Shown here one piece after another: positions 43,541 to 52,796 of a stretch of DNA of 64,000 bases (position 1 is the first letter of the stretch; each line of letters begins with the position of its first letter). The DNA is from Nocardia terrae (GTDB taxonomy: Bacteria > Actinomycetota > Actinomycetes > Mycobacteriales > Mycobacteriaceae): contig NZ_WRPP01000004.1 of NCBI RefSeq assembly GCF_009760405.1, positions 372,001 through 436,000 on the forward strand. Reading direction: 5' to 3'. The notes below the pieces were generated by a model. It was given only the letters and a program-made list of their open reading frames with translations. It did no database searches and had not been told where the DNA came from. A program made the position numbers and the translations under genes.

Positions 43541-45013
43541 ATGATCATCGATCCGAGCGGGCGCGGACCGACGATGCGGCAGTTGCTCATCGCCGGAATC
43601 TGCGGCCTCACCGTCATCGCCGTCGTACTGGGCTTCCTGTTCGCGCGCTACCGCGGCTACTTCGTCGAAAAGGTCAATGTCACCGCGAATCTCACCACCA
43701 CCGGTGACGGCCTGCCGGCCAACGCGGACGTGAAGTTCCGCGGCGTGCTGGTCGGCGCGGTCAAGGATGTGTCCGTGGCGGCCAAGGGCGAGAAGCAGGA
43801 GGTGCACATCGAGATGAAGCCCGAGTACACCTCCGGCATCCCGGCCAATGTCACCGCGCGCGTCGTGCCCTCCAACCTGTTCGCCGTCACCTCCGTCGAA
43901 CTCGTCTACAACGGTGCGGATTCCGCGCATCTGAAGGAGGGCTCGCAGATCGCCGAGGACACCTCCACGGGCACCATCGCCCTGCAGGACACCCTCACCA
44001 AGGTCCGCGACATTCTCGGCAAGATCGATCCGGTGCAGTTCGGCCGGGTGCTGGGCACGCTGTCCTACGCCCTCGACGGCAGCGGGCGCATGCCCGGCTC
44101 CACCATCGAGCGCGTCGACCGGTGGCTCGATCAGGTGCGCGGCTCGGTGCCGGACGTCGGCGGGTTCCTCGACGACCTGTCCTCCTCCATGCACGCGCTC
44201 AACCAGTCCGCGCCGGAACTCATGGGCGTGCTGAAGGATTCGGTCGAGACGGCCAAGACCATCTCCGACCGCCGCGCCGAGCTGACCGCGCTGCTCGCGG
44301 GCACCTCCGACACCATCGACAAGGTGAACGGGCTCTTCGCCCGCAATCCCAATGTGGGTAAGGACGTCACCACCGGAACCAGCGCCCTGTTCGGTGCGCT
44401 GTCGGACAACCCGGACGCCATCCCGCAGTCCATCGCGAACCTCGGCGACTCGGTGCGCAAGCTGAGCGGTGCGTTCGGCTGGGGTCCGCAGCAGCAGATG
44501 AAGTGGAACGTCGGCATCACCTTCACGCCGTACAAGCCGTACACCCGTGACGACTGCCCGCGCTACGGCGAGCTGGCCGCGCCCAGCTGCGGCACCGCGC
44601 CGCTCACCTCGGATCCGGGCACGCTGCCGGAATCCATGCGGCCCAAGGCCATCGACGCGGCCAAGGACCTGCCGGTCATGACGTCGCCGCCGCCGGGCTT
44701 CCCGCTCATCCCGGGCGTGACCGTCATCGGCACGCCTGCCGACGGGCAGCCCGACGCCGCCCAGAAGCCGAGCACCGATCCGCTCGCCGGCACGCCGCTG
44801 CAGGGCATGTTCCCGAACCTGCTCGCCCCGGCTCCGGCCGCCCCGGCGAGCCAGCCGGGTCCGGTGCCCACCGGCGGGGATATCGCCTTCACCGGTGATG
44901 ACGCCATCACCGCCCTGCTGGGCCGGCGTCCGAGTGCGGCCGAATACCTGCTGTTGAGCCCGATTCTGAAGGGTGCCACCGTGCAACTGACTCCGAGCGG
45001 GGCCGGCCGATGA
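43541..45013 (+). CDS. mceA: Mce family protein A
   Basis: The 490-residue protein has one N-terminal helix (LLIAGICGLTVIAVVLGFLFA). An MCE/MlaD domain follows (about 40-115: ADVKFRGVLVGAVKDVSV, VVPSNLFAVTSVELVYNG), then a helical region and a C-terminal proline/alanine-rich tail of about 120 residues. It is exported to the cell envelope as part of the substrate channel. The start is 12 bp after yrbEB. The stop overlaps mceB (ATGA). It is longer than the typical MceA because of the tail. Confidence 0.92.
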   Translation: MIIDPSGRGPTMRQLLIAGICGLTVIAVVLGFLFARYRGYFVEKVNVTANLTTTGDGLPANADVKFRGVLVGAVKDVSVAAKGEKQEVHIEMKPEYTSGIPANVTARVVPSNLFAVTSVELVYNGADSAHLKEGSQIAEDTSTGTIALQDTLTKVRDILGKIDPVQFGRVLGTLSYALDGSGRMPGSTIERVDRWLDQVRGSVPDVGGFLDDLSSSMHALNQSAPELMGVLKDSVETAKTISDRRAELTALLAGTSDTIDKVNGLFARNPNVGKDVTTGTSALFGALSDNPDAIPQSIANLGDSVRKLSGAFGWGPQQQMKWNVGITFTPYKPYTRDDCPRYGELAAPSCGTAPLTSDPGTLPESMRPKAIDAAKDLPVMTSPPPGFPLIPGVTVIGTPADGQPDAAQKPSTDPLAGTPLQGMFPNLLAPAPAAPASQPGPVPTGGDIAFTGDDAITALLGRRPSAAEYLLLSPILKGATVQLTPSGAGR

Positions 45014-46053
45014 GCATTCGCAAACCGCTGATCGGCTTCACGATCTTCGCGGTCGTGTCGATCCTGGTGACCGTGGTCATCTGGAACACGCTCGCCCGCA
45101 CCGTGAAGGGCGACACCAACACCTTCAGCGCGACCTTCAGCGACGTGCTCGGTCTGCGACCGGGCGATGACGTCCGGATGGCGGGCGTGCGCGTGGGCAA
45201 GGTCGAGAAGATCGACCTGGACAAGAAGAACCAGGCGGTGGTGACCTTCATCGTGCAGCGCGACCAGACGCTGTACGGCGACACCAAGGCGCTGGTCCGC
45301 TACCAGAACCTGATCGGGCAGCGCTACATCGCGCTGGCCCCGCCGCCGAAGGACAAGCCGCACACCGGCGATCACGTGGCGTTGAAGAACAACGGTTCGA
45401 TCCCGCTCGAGCGCACCGAGCCCTCCTTCGACGTCTCGGCTCTGCTCAACGGTTTCCAGCCGCTGTTCCAGGTGCTGCAGCCCGAGCAGGTCAACAACCT
45501 GTCCAACACCTTCATCCAGGCGCTGCAGGGTGACAATGTCTCGTTGAGCGCGTTCATCACCCAGGCCGCCTCGGTGGCCTCGGACTTCGAACGCCGCGAC
45601 GGGATCCTCTCGGACGTGATCACCAACCTGTCCGGCGTCATGCAGGGCCTGGCCAAGCGTGGCGACGATCTGGAGACGCTGGTCACCCAGACCCGGTCCC
45701 TGATCGGCGGCCTGTATGCCCAGGGTCAGTCGCTGCAGGCCTCGACGGTCCAGATCGCCGATGCCACCACATCTCTGGTGGGCATGTTCGGTTCCATCCA
45801 GCCCAAGCTGATCACGGCGCAGAATTCCACCCAGGCCGCGCTCGCCCTGCTGCTGGCCAATGGCTCCCGGCTGGATCAGGCGGCGGTGGACCTGCCCGAC
45901 ATTCTGGCCAATGTCGGCAAGTTCACCCAGAACGGCGCGTACGCCAACGCCTACATGTGCAGCTTGGATGTCTCGCTCTACGGTGTCCTCTTCCCGCGCG
46001 GTCTGTTCTCGCAGATCGGCGGCAACTCCCACTCGGCGGTGTGCCGGCCATGA
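45010..46053 (+). CDS. mceB: Mce family protein B
   Basis: The 347-residue protein has an N-terminal helix (LIGFTIFAVVSILVTVVIW) and an MCE domain with GLRPGDDVRMAGVRVGKVEKI and LVRYQNLIGQRYIAL. A long helical domain and C-terminal conserved segment SLYGVLFPRG with two cysteines follow. It is one of six Mce subunits that should assemble into the periplasmic lipid conduit. Both ends overlap neighbouring genes by 4 bp. Confidence 0.93.
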   Translation: MSIRKPLIGFTIFAVVSILVTVVIWNTLARTVKGDTNTFSATFSDVLGLRPGDDVRMAGVRVGKVEKIDLDKKNQAVVTFIVQRDQTLYGDTKALVRYQNLIGQRYIALAPPPKDKPHTGDHVALKNNGSIPLERTEPSFDVSALLNGFQPLFQVLQPEQVNNLSNTFIQALQGDNVSLSAFITQAASVASDFERRDGILSDVITNLSGVMQGLAKRGDDLETLVTQTRSLIGGLYAQGQSLQASTVQIADATTSLVGMFGSIQPKLITAQNSTQAALALLLANGSRLDQAAVDLPDILANVGKFTQNGAYANAYMCSLDVSLYGVLFPRGLFSQIGGNSHSAVCRP

Positions 46054-47048
46054 TCGCAAACCTCAAGTCCCGCTTCCGGACCAACCGTAATTTCTGGCTC
46101 GGCGTACTCGGCGTGGCGCTGATCGTCGGACTGCTGATGGGGTCGACCCTCTACAAGACGGTCGGCATCGGACAGCAGAGCATCAAGGCGGAGTTCGTGC
46201 AGACGGCCGGCGTCAAGGTCGGCGACAAGGTGGACGTCGCCGGTGTGCCCGTCGGCACGATCTCGGGCGCCGAGCTCGAGGGTGACCACGTGCTGCTCAC
46301 CTTCAACGTCAACAAGGACGTGAAGCTCGGCCCCGACGCCAAGGCGTCGATCAAGATGGCGACCCTGCTGGGCGCGCGCTATGTCGATCTCACGCCCGGC
46401 GACGGCTCCGGACTGAAGGGGAACCGGATTCCCAAGTCCAACACCGTGGTTCCCTACAACCTGGCCGACGTGGTGCAGGAGGGCACGCCCAAGTTCGAGG
46501 AGCTCGACACCAAGAAGCTCGCGGACTCGCTCAACCTGATCAATCAGCAGATGGGCGACACACCGCAGATGACGGTGCAGGCGCTGGACTCCATCGGCGC
46601 GCTGGCCAAGACCATGAACAACCGCAAGGACCAGGTCGACCAGCTGCTCAAGGACCTGGACCGGGTCACCAAGATTCTCGGTGACAACCGGAACAGCCTG
46701 CTGCTGGTGATCACCCAGGGCGAGTCCATCGCCAACCGGGTGATGGAGCGCCAGGGTCTGCTCAAGAGCCTGCTGGACAATATCGCCACGCTCAGCGGAC
46801 AGCTGCAGGCGATCGGCGCGGCCAACGACAACAAGTTCGGGCCGACGCTGCAGCAGCTCAACACCATGGCCGACGGTCTGCAGAAGAACAAGGAAAACCT
46901 GGACAAGTTGCTGTCGATCATGCCGCCGTCGATCCGGCAGTTCAACAACGCCTTCGGCAACGGCAACTACGGTGAGGTCGCGCTGCCCTGGCTGTTCCCG
47001 GACAACTGGTTGTGCTTCGCGCAGGTGAACGAGGGGTGCCACCAATGA
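46050..47048 (+). CDS. mceC: Mce family protein C
   Basis: The 332-residue protein has an N-terminal helix (FWLGVLGVALIVGLLMGSTLY) and an MCE domain (GVKVGDKVDVAGVPVGTISGAEL, ATLLGARYVDLTPG). A helical coiled region (about 150-300) and the C-terminal WLFPDNWLCFAQVNEGC follow. It is of normal MceC length. ATGA overlaps occur on both sides. It is probably anchored at the membrane with the others. Confidence 0.93.
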   Translation: MIANLKSRFRTNRNFWLGVLGVALIVGLLMGSTLYKTVGIGQQSIKAEFVQTAGVKVGDKVDVAGVPVGTISGAELEGDHVLLTFNVNKDVKLGPDAKASIKMATLLGARYVDLTPGDGSGLKGNRIPKSNTVVPYNLADVVQEGTPKFEELDTKKLADSLNLINQQMGDTPQMTVQALDSIGALAKTMNNRKDQVDQLLKDLDRVTKILGDNRNSLLLVITQGESIANRVMERQGLLKSLLDNIATLSGQLQAIGAANDNKFGPTLQQLNTMADGLQKNKENLDKLLSIMPPSIRQFNNAFGNGNYGEVALPWLFPDNWLCFAQVNEGCHQ

Positions 47049-48160
47049 CATCGACATCGCAGAAGAAGCGGCTCGTGCGCCGCATCGCCAACGCGGCCAT
47101 GATCGGCGCGGCGGCCTTCGCCGTGGGCTCCTGCTCCATCGTGCCGCTGGGGGTGAAGGACGCGGCCGGGCAGACCAAGCACTTCACCGCGGACTTCCTC
47201 AATATCGCGGGCATGTTCGAGGGCAACCCGATCACGGTGCTCGGGCTCGAGGTGGGCAAGGTCGACAAGATCATTCCGAAGGGCGAGTACGTCGAGGTCC
47301 ATATGACCGTGGACAAGGGCGTGGACATCCCGAAGAACGTTCAGGCCGCGCTGGTTTCGCCGTCCATCGTCACCGATCGGCACATCGAGCTCACCCCGCG
47401 CTACACCGGTGGTGACAAGCTGCCCGACGGCGCACACCTGACCACCCAGCAGACCAAGACCCCGGTCGAGCTGGACACCATGATCAAGACCATCGACAGC
47501 TTCGCCGCCGCGCTGAAACCCCAGCCGGGGCAGGACGGCGTCGGCCCGCTCTCGGGCCGGGTGCTGTACCCGATGATGAACGGCAACGGCGAGAAGATGC
47601 GCGATGTGCTCAACGCGCTCTCGGGCGCGCTGAAGACCGGCGTCGACAACAAGGACGCCATCTCCACCATCATCATCAAGCTCAACGAGCTGACCACCAT
47701 GCTCGCCGACAACGACGATTCGGTGCGCGGGTTCAGCAACAAGATCACCCAGATGACCGGGCTGCTCGCCGATCAGGCGCCGGGCCTGCAGGCCACCCTG
47801 GATCAGCTGAACGCGTTCCTGGCCAACACCAGTGGTGCGTTCTCGCAGTACTCCGATCAGCTCAACGGCACGCTCACCGGACTCACCAATGTCACCAAGC
47901 AGCTGCGCGACAACGCCGCGGGCGTGACCGAGATCGTCGACGTGGCACCGCTGCTCATGCAGAACCTCGACAAGTCGGTCAACCGGCAGGGCAACTTCAT
48001 CCGCCTGCACGGCCTGATCGGCACCGCGCTCTCCGGCGAGATGATCAGCCTGTTCTGCGAGCGTATCCAGATGAAGTCGGACGGCTGCCGGACCGGGAAG
48101 ATGGAAGATTTCGGACCTGATTTCGGGCTCATGGCGGCGGTGTTGGGGATGACGAAATGA
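47045..48160 (+). CDS. mceD: Mce family protein D with a lipobox-like N-terminus
   Basis: The 371-residue protein has a short basic N-terminus, a hydrophobic stretch (ANAAMIGAAAFAVGSC) ending in a possible lipobox (VGSC), and an MCE domain (NPITVLGLEVGKVDKIIP, ALVSPSIVTDRHIELTP). A long helical region follows. Lipidation is normally a feature of MceE rather than MceD, so the cysteine here is notable. The gene overlaps mceC and mceE by 4 bp. Confidence 0.9.
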   Translation: MTSTSQKKRLVRRIANAAMIGAAAFAVGSCSIVPLGVKDAAGQTKHFTADFLNIAGMFEGNPITVLGLEVGKVDKIIPKGEYVEVHMTVDKGVDIPKNVQAALVSPSIVTDRHIELTPRYTGGDKLPDGAHLTTQQTKTPVELDTMIKTIDSFAAALKPQPGQDGVGPLSGRVLYPMMNGNGEKMRDVLNALSGALKTGVDNKDAISTIIIKLNELTTMLADNDDSVRGFSNKITQMTGLLADQAPGLQATLDQLNAFLANTSGAFSQYSDQLNGTLTGLTNVTKQLRDNAAGVTEIVDVAPLLMQNLDKSVNRQGNFIRLHGLIGTALSGEMISLFCERIQMKSDGCRTGKMEDFGPDFGLMAAVLGMTK

Positions 48161-49275
48161 GTAGCTTCCTGCGAGACCTGCGCTCGGCCAAGCGAGCTCG
48201 GCGCGCGGTCATCATGCTCGCGGTATCGGCGACGGCCCTGGTCGGATCCGGTTGCGGCGTGACGGTCGAGAGCCTGCCGCTGCCCAAGCCCGGCGCGGGC
48301 GGCGAGACCTACACGGTGCACGCGATTTTCGACAATGCGCTGAACCTGCCCGATCAGGCCAAGGTCAAGATCGGCGGCTCCGACGTCGGCGTGGTCACCA
48401 AGATCACCACCCGGGACTACAAGGCCTATGTGGATCTGGCCATCCGCAAGGACATCGAGCTGCCGACCGACAGCAGCGCGGAACTGCGCCAGGCCACTCC
48501 GCTCGGCGACGTCTTCGTGGCGGTGTCCAAGCCGAAGACCGAACCCGGCGCGACGATGATCAAAGACGGCGGCCAGATCGACCCCACCAAGACCTCGGCC
48601 GGCGCCACCGTCGAAGAGCTGCTGATGTCGATCTCCTTGCTCTTCAACGGCGGTGGCATCGCCAGCCTGTCCAAGCTCACCTCCGAGATGGACTCCATCG
48701 TCGGCGGTCGAGGTGACCAGCTGGCGCACGTGCTCACCCAGATGACCAGCGTGATGGCCAGTCTCAACAAGAACAGCTCGCGCATCGACGGCACCCTGGC
48801 CGGTTTCAGCGCGCTGGCCGACACCATCGAGGCCAATCACCAGCAGCTGGGCCAGGTCGCCGACAACCTGCCCGGCATGATCGGCGCCATCGCCGAGAAC
48901 AACCAGGCGCTCGGCGATCTGCTCACCAAGGTCTCGACAACCAGTGCGGCACTGGGCGATTACGCCAACACCACCTCCGATTCGCTCTCGAGCCTGCTCG
49001 ACAACGTGTCGCAGCTGATGGACGCGCTGGCCCGGACCGACCAGACCCTCGGGCCCGCGCTCGACGCGCTGCACGAGATCCGGCCCAAGGCCGACGCCTC
49101 CTTCAAGGGCGACACCCTGGCCGTCGCGGGCACCCTGACCATGCTCGACATCGGCCTGCTCACCGACCCGGCCAACAGCAAGTTCCCGGATCTCAAGGAC
49201 CTCAACGACTTCGGGGGCAGCCTGATCCAGGTGCTGCAGATCATCTACGGCCGGATCAACGGGGGACACCGATGA
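48157..49275 (+). CDS. mceE: Mce family lipoprotein E
   Basis: The 372-residue protein has a signal (AVIMLAVSATALVGSGC) with a cysteine at the expected lipidation position, although its lipobox (GSGC) is weaker than usual. The MCE domain follows (NLPDQAKVKIGGSDVGVVTKI, LRQATPLGDVFVAVSKP), then helical repeats. It corresponds to LprK/LprN-type subunits in mycobacteria. The ATG overlaps the mceD stop and its own stop overlaps mceF. Confidence 0.92.
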   Translation: MSSFLRDLRSAKRARRAVIMLAVSATALVGSGCGVTVESLPLPKPGAGGETYTVHAIFDNALNLPDQAKVKIGGSDVGVVTKITTRDYKAYVDLAIRKDIELPTDSSAELRQATPLGDVFVAVSKPKTEPGATMIKDGGQIDPTKTSAGATVEELLMSISLLFNGGGIASLSKLTSEMDSIVGGRGDQLAHVLTQMTSVMASLNKNSSRIDGTLAGFSALADTIEANHQQLGQVADNLPGMIGAIAENNQALGDLLTKVSTTSAALGDYANTTSDSLSSLLDNVSQLMDALARTDQTLGPALDALHEIRPKADASFKGDTLAVAGTLTMLDIGLLTDPANSKFPDLKDLNDFGGSLIQVLQIIYGRINGGHR

Positions 49276-50444
49276 ACTGGGTCAAGAGCCACAAGAATCT
49301 GGTCTCCAATGTCGCGCTGGTGGCGATCCTGCTGCTGGGCGTGTCGTACCTGGCGATCAGCGTGATGCGGGTGAACCCGCTGCGCGAAACCTACAAGGTG
49401 ACGGTCCATCTGGACCGTTCCGGCGGTCTGCAGTCGGGCAATGACGTCACCCTGCGCGGTTACCGGATCGGCAAGGTCACCGACATCAAGCTGATCGACA
49501 ACGGCGCGGCCATCGCGGCCACCGCCGAGATCGACAAGAAGTACTCCATCCCCTCCGACACCTTGGTGGCGGTGGGCGCGCTGTCCGGCGCGGGCGAGCA
49601 GTACATCGACTTCCGCCCGAACTCCGAGCAGGCCCCGTTCCTGCACAACGGCTCGGTGATCGAGTACGACGCGAACAAGGTCAAGACGCCGACCCCGGTG
49701 TGGTCGGTGCTCGACAACGCCAGTGCCCTGATCTCCCAGGTCGATCCGGACAAGTTCAGCGTCATCCTCACCGAGCTGGACACCGCGCTCTCCGGCGGGC
49801 CGGACCAGCTGCGCTCCATGATCGACGCCATCAGCCTGGCCACCACCGGTCTGGACAATCTGCTGCCCCAGACCACCAACCTGCTCAAGAATCTGCAGAC
49901 CATCTCCGGCACCACCTCGCTGGCGCAGCCGGATCTGGGTACGCTGACCCGTAATTCGAGCGTGTTGTTCAATCAGTTCAACGACGCGAATGCCGAGCTC
50001 CAGAAGATCCTGGAGCAGGCGCCCGGCCAGATGAAGGAGCTCGGCGCGGTTCTCGACAAGACCGCCGACCCGATGACCAGCCTGGCCACCAATTTCGCGG
50101 CCATCACCAAGGCCGCGCAGCTGCGCGCCCCGGCGCTGCGGGCACTGTTCCCGTCGCTGGTGGTCGGTAGCTCCGCGATCGGTGTGCCCGCGCACGACGG
50201 CGAGTTCTACACCATCGTCGACATCTGGCCGCGGTCGTTCTGTGACTACGTCACCAAGAAGGTCCGGCCCGACGTCGCCACCGAGAGCACCTTCCCGAGA
50301 TGGGCGGGTTACTGCCAGAACCCGCCGGCGGATCAGCAGATCCGCGGTTCGGGCAATGCCCCGCGACCGGACGTGCCGAACAACGGCGCGCTCCCGCCCG
50401 CGGGCTCGGATCCGAACGAGCGGACCCTGCCGCCGGTCAAGTGA
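49272..50444 (+). CDS. mceF: Mce family protein F
   Basis: The 390-residue protein has an N-terminal helix (LVSNVALVAILLLGVSYLAISV) and an MCE domain (GLQSGNDVTLRGYRIGKVTDIKL, GALSGAGEQYIDFRP). A helical domain and the conserved C-terminal IWPRSFCDYVTKKV and GYCQNPPADQQ follow. It ends in a proline-rich tail. It is the last of the six Mce genes. A 111-bp gap separates it from the Mce-associated gene. Confidence 0.92.
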   Translation: MNWVKSHKNLVSNVALVAILLLGVSYLAISVMRVNPLRETYKVTVHLDRSGGLQSGNDVTLRGYRIGKVTDIKLIDNGAAIAATAEIDKKYSIPSDTLVAVGALSGAGEQYIDFRPNSEQAPFLHNGSVIEYDANKVKTPTPVWSVLDNASALISQVDPDKFSVILTELDTALSGGPDQLRSMIDAISLATTGLDNLLPQTTNLLKNLQTISGTTSLAQPDLGTLTRNSSVLFNQFNDANAELQKILEQAPGQMKELGAVLDKTADPMTSLATNFAAITKAAQLRAPALRALFPSLVVGSSAIGVPAHDGEFYTIVDIWPRSFCDYVTKKVRPDVATESTFPRWAGYCQNPPADQQIRGSGNAPRPDVPNNGALPPAGSDPNERTLPPVK

Positions 50445-50555
50445 GTGCCGCGCACCTGCTACGCCCTCACCGGCGCAGCTCTTATGCGCAACAGGCATAC
50501 TCGCTGACGAAACCTAGACGGTGCGTCCGCAGCGCACCGGGAAAGTGATCGATAC

Positions 50556-51500
50556 ATGACGGACGACGCTGCCCAGGACAAGAAAACCGAAGACGATTCC
50601 ATCGCCGAGGCCGATGCCCAGGGCAGCGCCGCCAGCGCCGCCAGCGCCGAACAGGCCGCCGAGAAGCCGGAGTTGAAGAAGGACGCCGAGCCGGCCGAGG
50701 CTCCGAAGGAAGAGACCCCGACGGAGGCTTCGAAGGAAGAGACCCCGGCCGAGGCTCCGAAGGAGGAGACCCCGGCGGAGCCCGCGAAGCCGGAAGCCCC
50801 CGAGTCCGAGGCGGATTCGGCCGCCACCGCCGACGCGAAGCCGAAGTCCGCGCTGATGTCCGCCGTGGCCATGCCGATGGTCGCGCTCATCGCGCTCGGT
50901 GTCCTGCTCGTCGGCGCGCTCGCGGGCCTGGTCTTCTTCGCCTGGCAAACCCACACCGACGGCAACAAACTCGACGACCGTGCAGCCTCCACCGAGGCGG
51001 CCTGCGGGTTCATGCGCGTCTTCGCGGCCTACGACGACAAGACCATGCCCAACTTCGCCGACCAGGTGCGGCAGCGGATCACCGACGGCGACTTCAAGAA
51101 GCAGTTCGAGCCCGCGGCCAACGAGCTGCAGGATCTGCTGATCAAGCAGCACGCGAAGGCCACGCTGAACTTCCTGCACTGCGGCTACGAGACCGGTGAC
51201 AAGGACAAGGCGACCGTCCTGGTGAACGCGCTCCAGACCGCCAGCAACGATCTGCATGCGCAGCCGCTCGTGCTGCCGATCCCGGCCTTCGTCGATCTGG
51301 AGAAGAAGGACGGGAAGTGGCTGGTGTCCGACTTCCGCGCGATCTACAGCAACAATGACAACAGCGTGTTCCCCGGCGGGGGCGGCGACAGCCAGCAGGG
51401 CGTCCAGCCCTCGGGCCAGGCCACGCCTTCGGCGCAGCCCACCCAGCCCGCGCCGTCGGGCCAGACCAGCGCACCGGCGGCGCCCAAGCCGACCAACTGA
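50556..51500 (+). CDS. Mce-associated membrane protein
   Basis: A 314-residue protein. A cytoplasmic acidic tail of about 105 residues is rich in glutamate, alanine, proline and lysine and carries three 9-residue repeats (E-A-P/S-K-E-E-T-P-T/A). One helix follows (MVALIALGVLLVGALAGLVFFAW), then an external domain of the Mce-associated (Mam) type with VDLEKKDGKWLVSDF. It ends in a proline/glutamine-rich tail. Mam proteins stabilise Mce complexes. The ATG at 50556 lacks a strong SD. A strong terminator follows. Confidence 0.88.
   Translation: MTDDAAQDKKTEDDSIAEADAQGSAASAASAEQAAEKPELKKDAEPAEAPKEETPTEASKEETPAEAPKEETPAEPAKPEAPESEADSAATADAKPKSALMSAVAMPMVALIALGVLLVGALAGLVFFAWQTHTDGNKLDDRAASTEAACGFMRVFAAYDDKTMPNFADQVRQRITDGDFKKQFEPAANELQDLLIKQHAKATLNFLHCGYETGDKDKATVLVNALQTASNDLHAQPLVLPIPAFVDLEKKDGKWLVSDFRAIYSNNDNSVFPGGGGDSQQGVQPSGQATPSAQPTQPAPSGQTSAPAAPKPTN
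50697..50777 (+). repeat. Three 27-bp in-frame tandem repeats in the Mce-associated gene
   Basis: Units at 50697-50723, 50724-50750 and 50751-50777 encode E-A-P-K-E-E-T-P-T, E-A-S-K-E-E-T-P-A and E-A-P-K-E-E-T-P-A. Bases agree at almost all positions, so the expansion looks recent and copy number may vary between strains. Confidence 0.8.
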
Positions 51501-51517
51501 GTTCCGGTCGTAAACGA

Positions 51518-51559
51518 CAAGGGCCCGCTCCCGGGAGAGATCCGGGAAGCGGGCCCTTG
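51518..51559. terminator. Strong bidirectional terminator hairpin
   Basis: Arms CAAGGGCCCGCT (51518-51529) and AGCGGGCCCTTG (51548-51559) pair perfectly and continue as CCCGG/CCGGG inside with a one-base bulge. TTTT follows at 51561-51564. It separates the mce operon from the convergent RNase H gene. Confidence 0.85.
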
Positions 51560-51570
51560 GTTTTCGTGCT

Positions 51571-52239
51571 TCAGAAGAGCGTGAGCGCTTCGGCCGCCGG
51601 GGCTTTCAGCGACTCCGACGCGGACGCTTTCGCGGCCGCGGCGCGACGGCGGGGGGTCTGCGGCGCGGAATGCCCACCGGCGCCGACCATCTCGCTGTGC
51701 TCGGCCGGTTTGGTGATGGGGAGGGGTTCGGTCTTGGGCTCGGTGATCGGCAGCGGCTCGGTCACCGGGTCTAATGGCTCCGGCTGCTCCGGTTCGATGG
51801 CGACGCCGGAGGCGGCGACCTGGCGGGCGGCCTGCCCGGCCAGTGAGTCGGCCTGCTCGTTGAAGTAGTTGCCGACATGGCCGCGCACCCAGCGGAAGCG
51901 GACCGGCCCGGGACGCCCGGCGATGGCGCGGTCGATCTGCTGGATCAGCTCGACGTTCTTGACCGCGGCGCCGGTGGAGGTCTTCCAGCCGTTGTTGCGC
52001 CAGCCGTTGATCCACTCGGAGGCGCACTTGATGGCGTAGAGCGAATCGCTCTCGATGAGCAGGGGTTCCGCACCGGGATGCGCTCGGATGGCCTCGAGGA
52101 GCGCGCGCAACTCCGCGATCTGGTTGGTGCCCACGGGGGCCCCGCCACTGGCCGAGCCGCCCGCGTGATTGACCCAGGCCCAGCCGATCGCGCCGCCCGG
52201 ATTGCGCAGGCATGATCCGTCGGTGCTCACGATGATCAT
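51571..52239 (-). CDS. rnhA: Ribonuclease HI with C-terminal tail
   Basis: The 222-residue protein contains a complete RNase HI domain (1-148), which cleaves RNA in RNA-DNA hybrids. The catalytic residues are D7 (STDGSC), E43 (QIAELRALLEA), D65 (ESDSLYAI) and D131 (NEQADSLA), with H121 in WVRGHVG. A low-complexity tail of about 70 residues follows, with a duplicated EPLPIT motif and a basic alanine-rich end. E. coli RNase HI has 155 residues, so the tail is extra. The ATG at 52239 follows AGGGTAGG; a 10-codon upstream extension is possible. Confidence 0.9.
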   Translation of the reverse strand: MIIVSTDGSCLRNPGGAIGWAWVNHAGGSASGGAPVGTNQIAELRALLEAIRAHPGAEPLLIESDSLYAIKCASEWINGWRNNGWKTSTGAAVKNVELIQQIDRAIAGRPGPVRFRWVRGHVGNYFNEQADSLAGQAARQVAASGVAIEPEQPEPLDPVTEPLPITEPKTEPLPITKPAEHSEMVGAGGHSAPQTPRRRAAAAKASASESLKAPAAEALTLF

Positions 52240-52249
52240 GCGGCCTACC

Positions 52250-52750
52250 CTACGCGATCCGGCCGACAAGATCGGTGCCGTGGAATTCCTCTATCTCCCT
52301 ACGCAATTGCGACTCGGTCCGCCGGACCGTGGCCTGCACCAATGCGGCGGCCAGCTTCGAGAGCAACTTGCCGGTGAGTCCGCGCGGCACCCAGTACTCG
52401 GTCTCCGAGGTCAGCACGGCGCGACCGTAGCCGAGCGGGTCGAAGCGCAGGGTGATGACACAGAAGTTGGAGCACGTCGACGCCGGCTTCCCCGTCCGGC
52501 GTCGACGCAGTGTGTACTCGATGACCGCGTTGCGGCGGTAGTCGGTGATCTCACACTCGATGGTGGGATGCCACGGGCCGACCCGCAGGGTCGCGGCGAA
52601 GACGGCTCCGGCGCCATGATCGGAATCCCCGATCGGCTCGAAGGCGGCCACACCGAAGGCCCAGTCCGGCACGAACTGATGGTTGTCCGTGTATGTGAAC
52701 GCGACTTCCACCGGTGCTCCGACGTCACTCGCGTACTTGAAATGGCCCAT
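52250..52750 (-). CDS. SRPBCC family (START-like) protein
   Basis: The 166-residue protein has the polyketide-cyclase/START-like pattern. An N-terminal strand (GHFKYASDVGAPVEVAFTYTDN) and a string of amphipathic strands follow, and a long C-terminal helix (LLSKLAAALVQATVRRTESQLRREIEEF) closes the lipid-binding cavity. The ligand is unknown. AGGGAG supports the ATG at 52750. It lies 10 bp from rnhA and 46 bp from lhgO, all on the same strand. Confidence 0.82.
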   Translation of the reverse strand: MGHFKYASDVGAPVEVAFTYTDNHQFVPDWAFGVAAFEPIGDSDHGAGAVFAATLRVGPWHPTIECEITDYRRNAVIEYTLRRRRTGKPASTCSNFCVITLRFDPLGYGRAVLTSETEYWVPRGLTGKLLSKLAAALVQATVRRTESQLRREIEEFHGTDLVGRIA

Positions 52751-52796
52751 AGGCTGCTCCCTGTCCCACGGCTGCCTTAAAAGTACTACAGCAATC

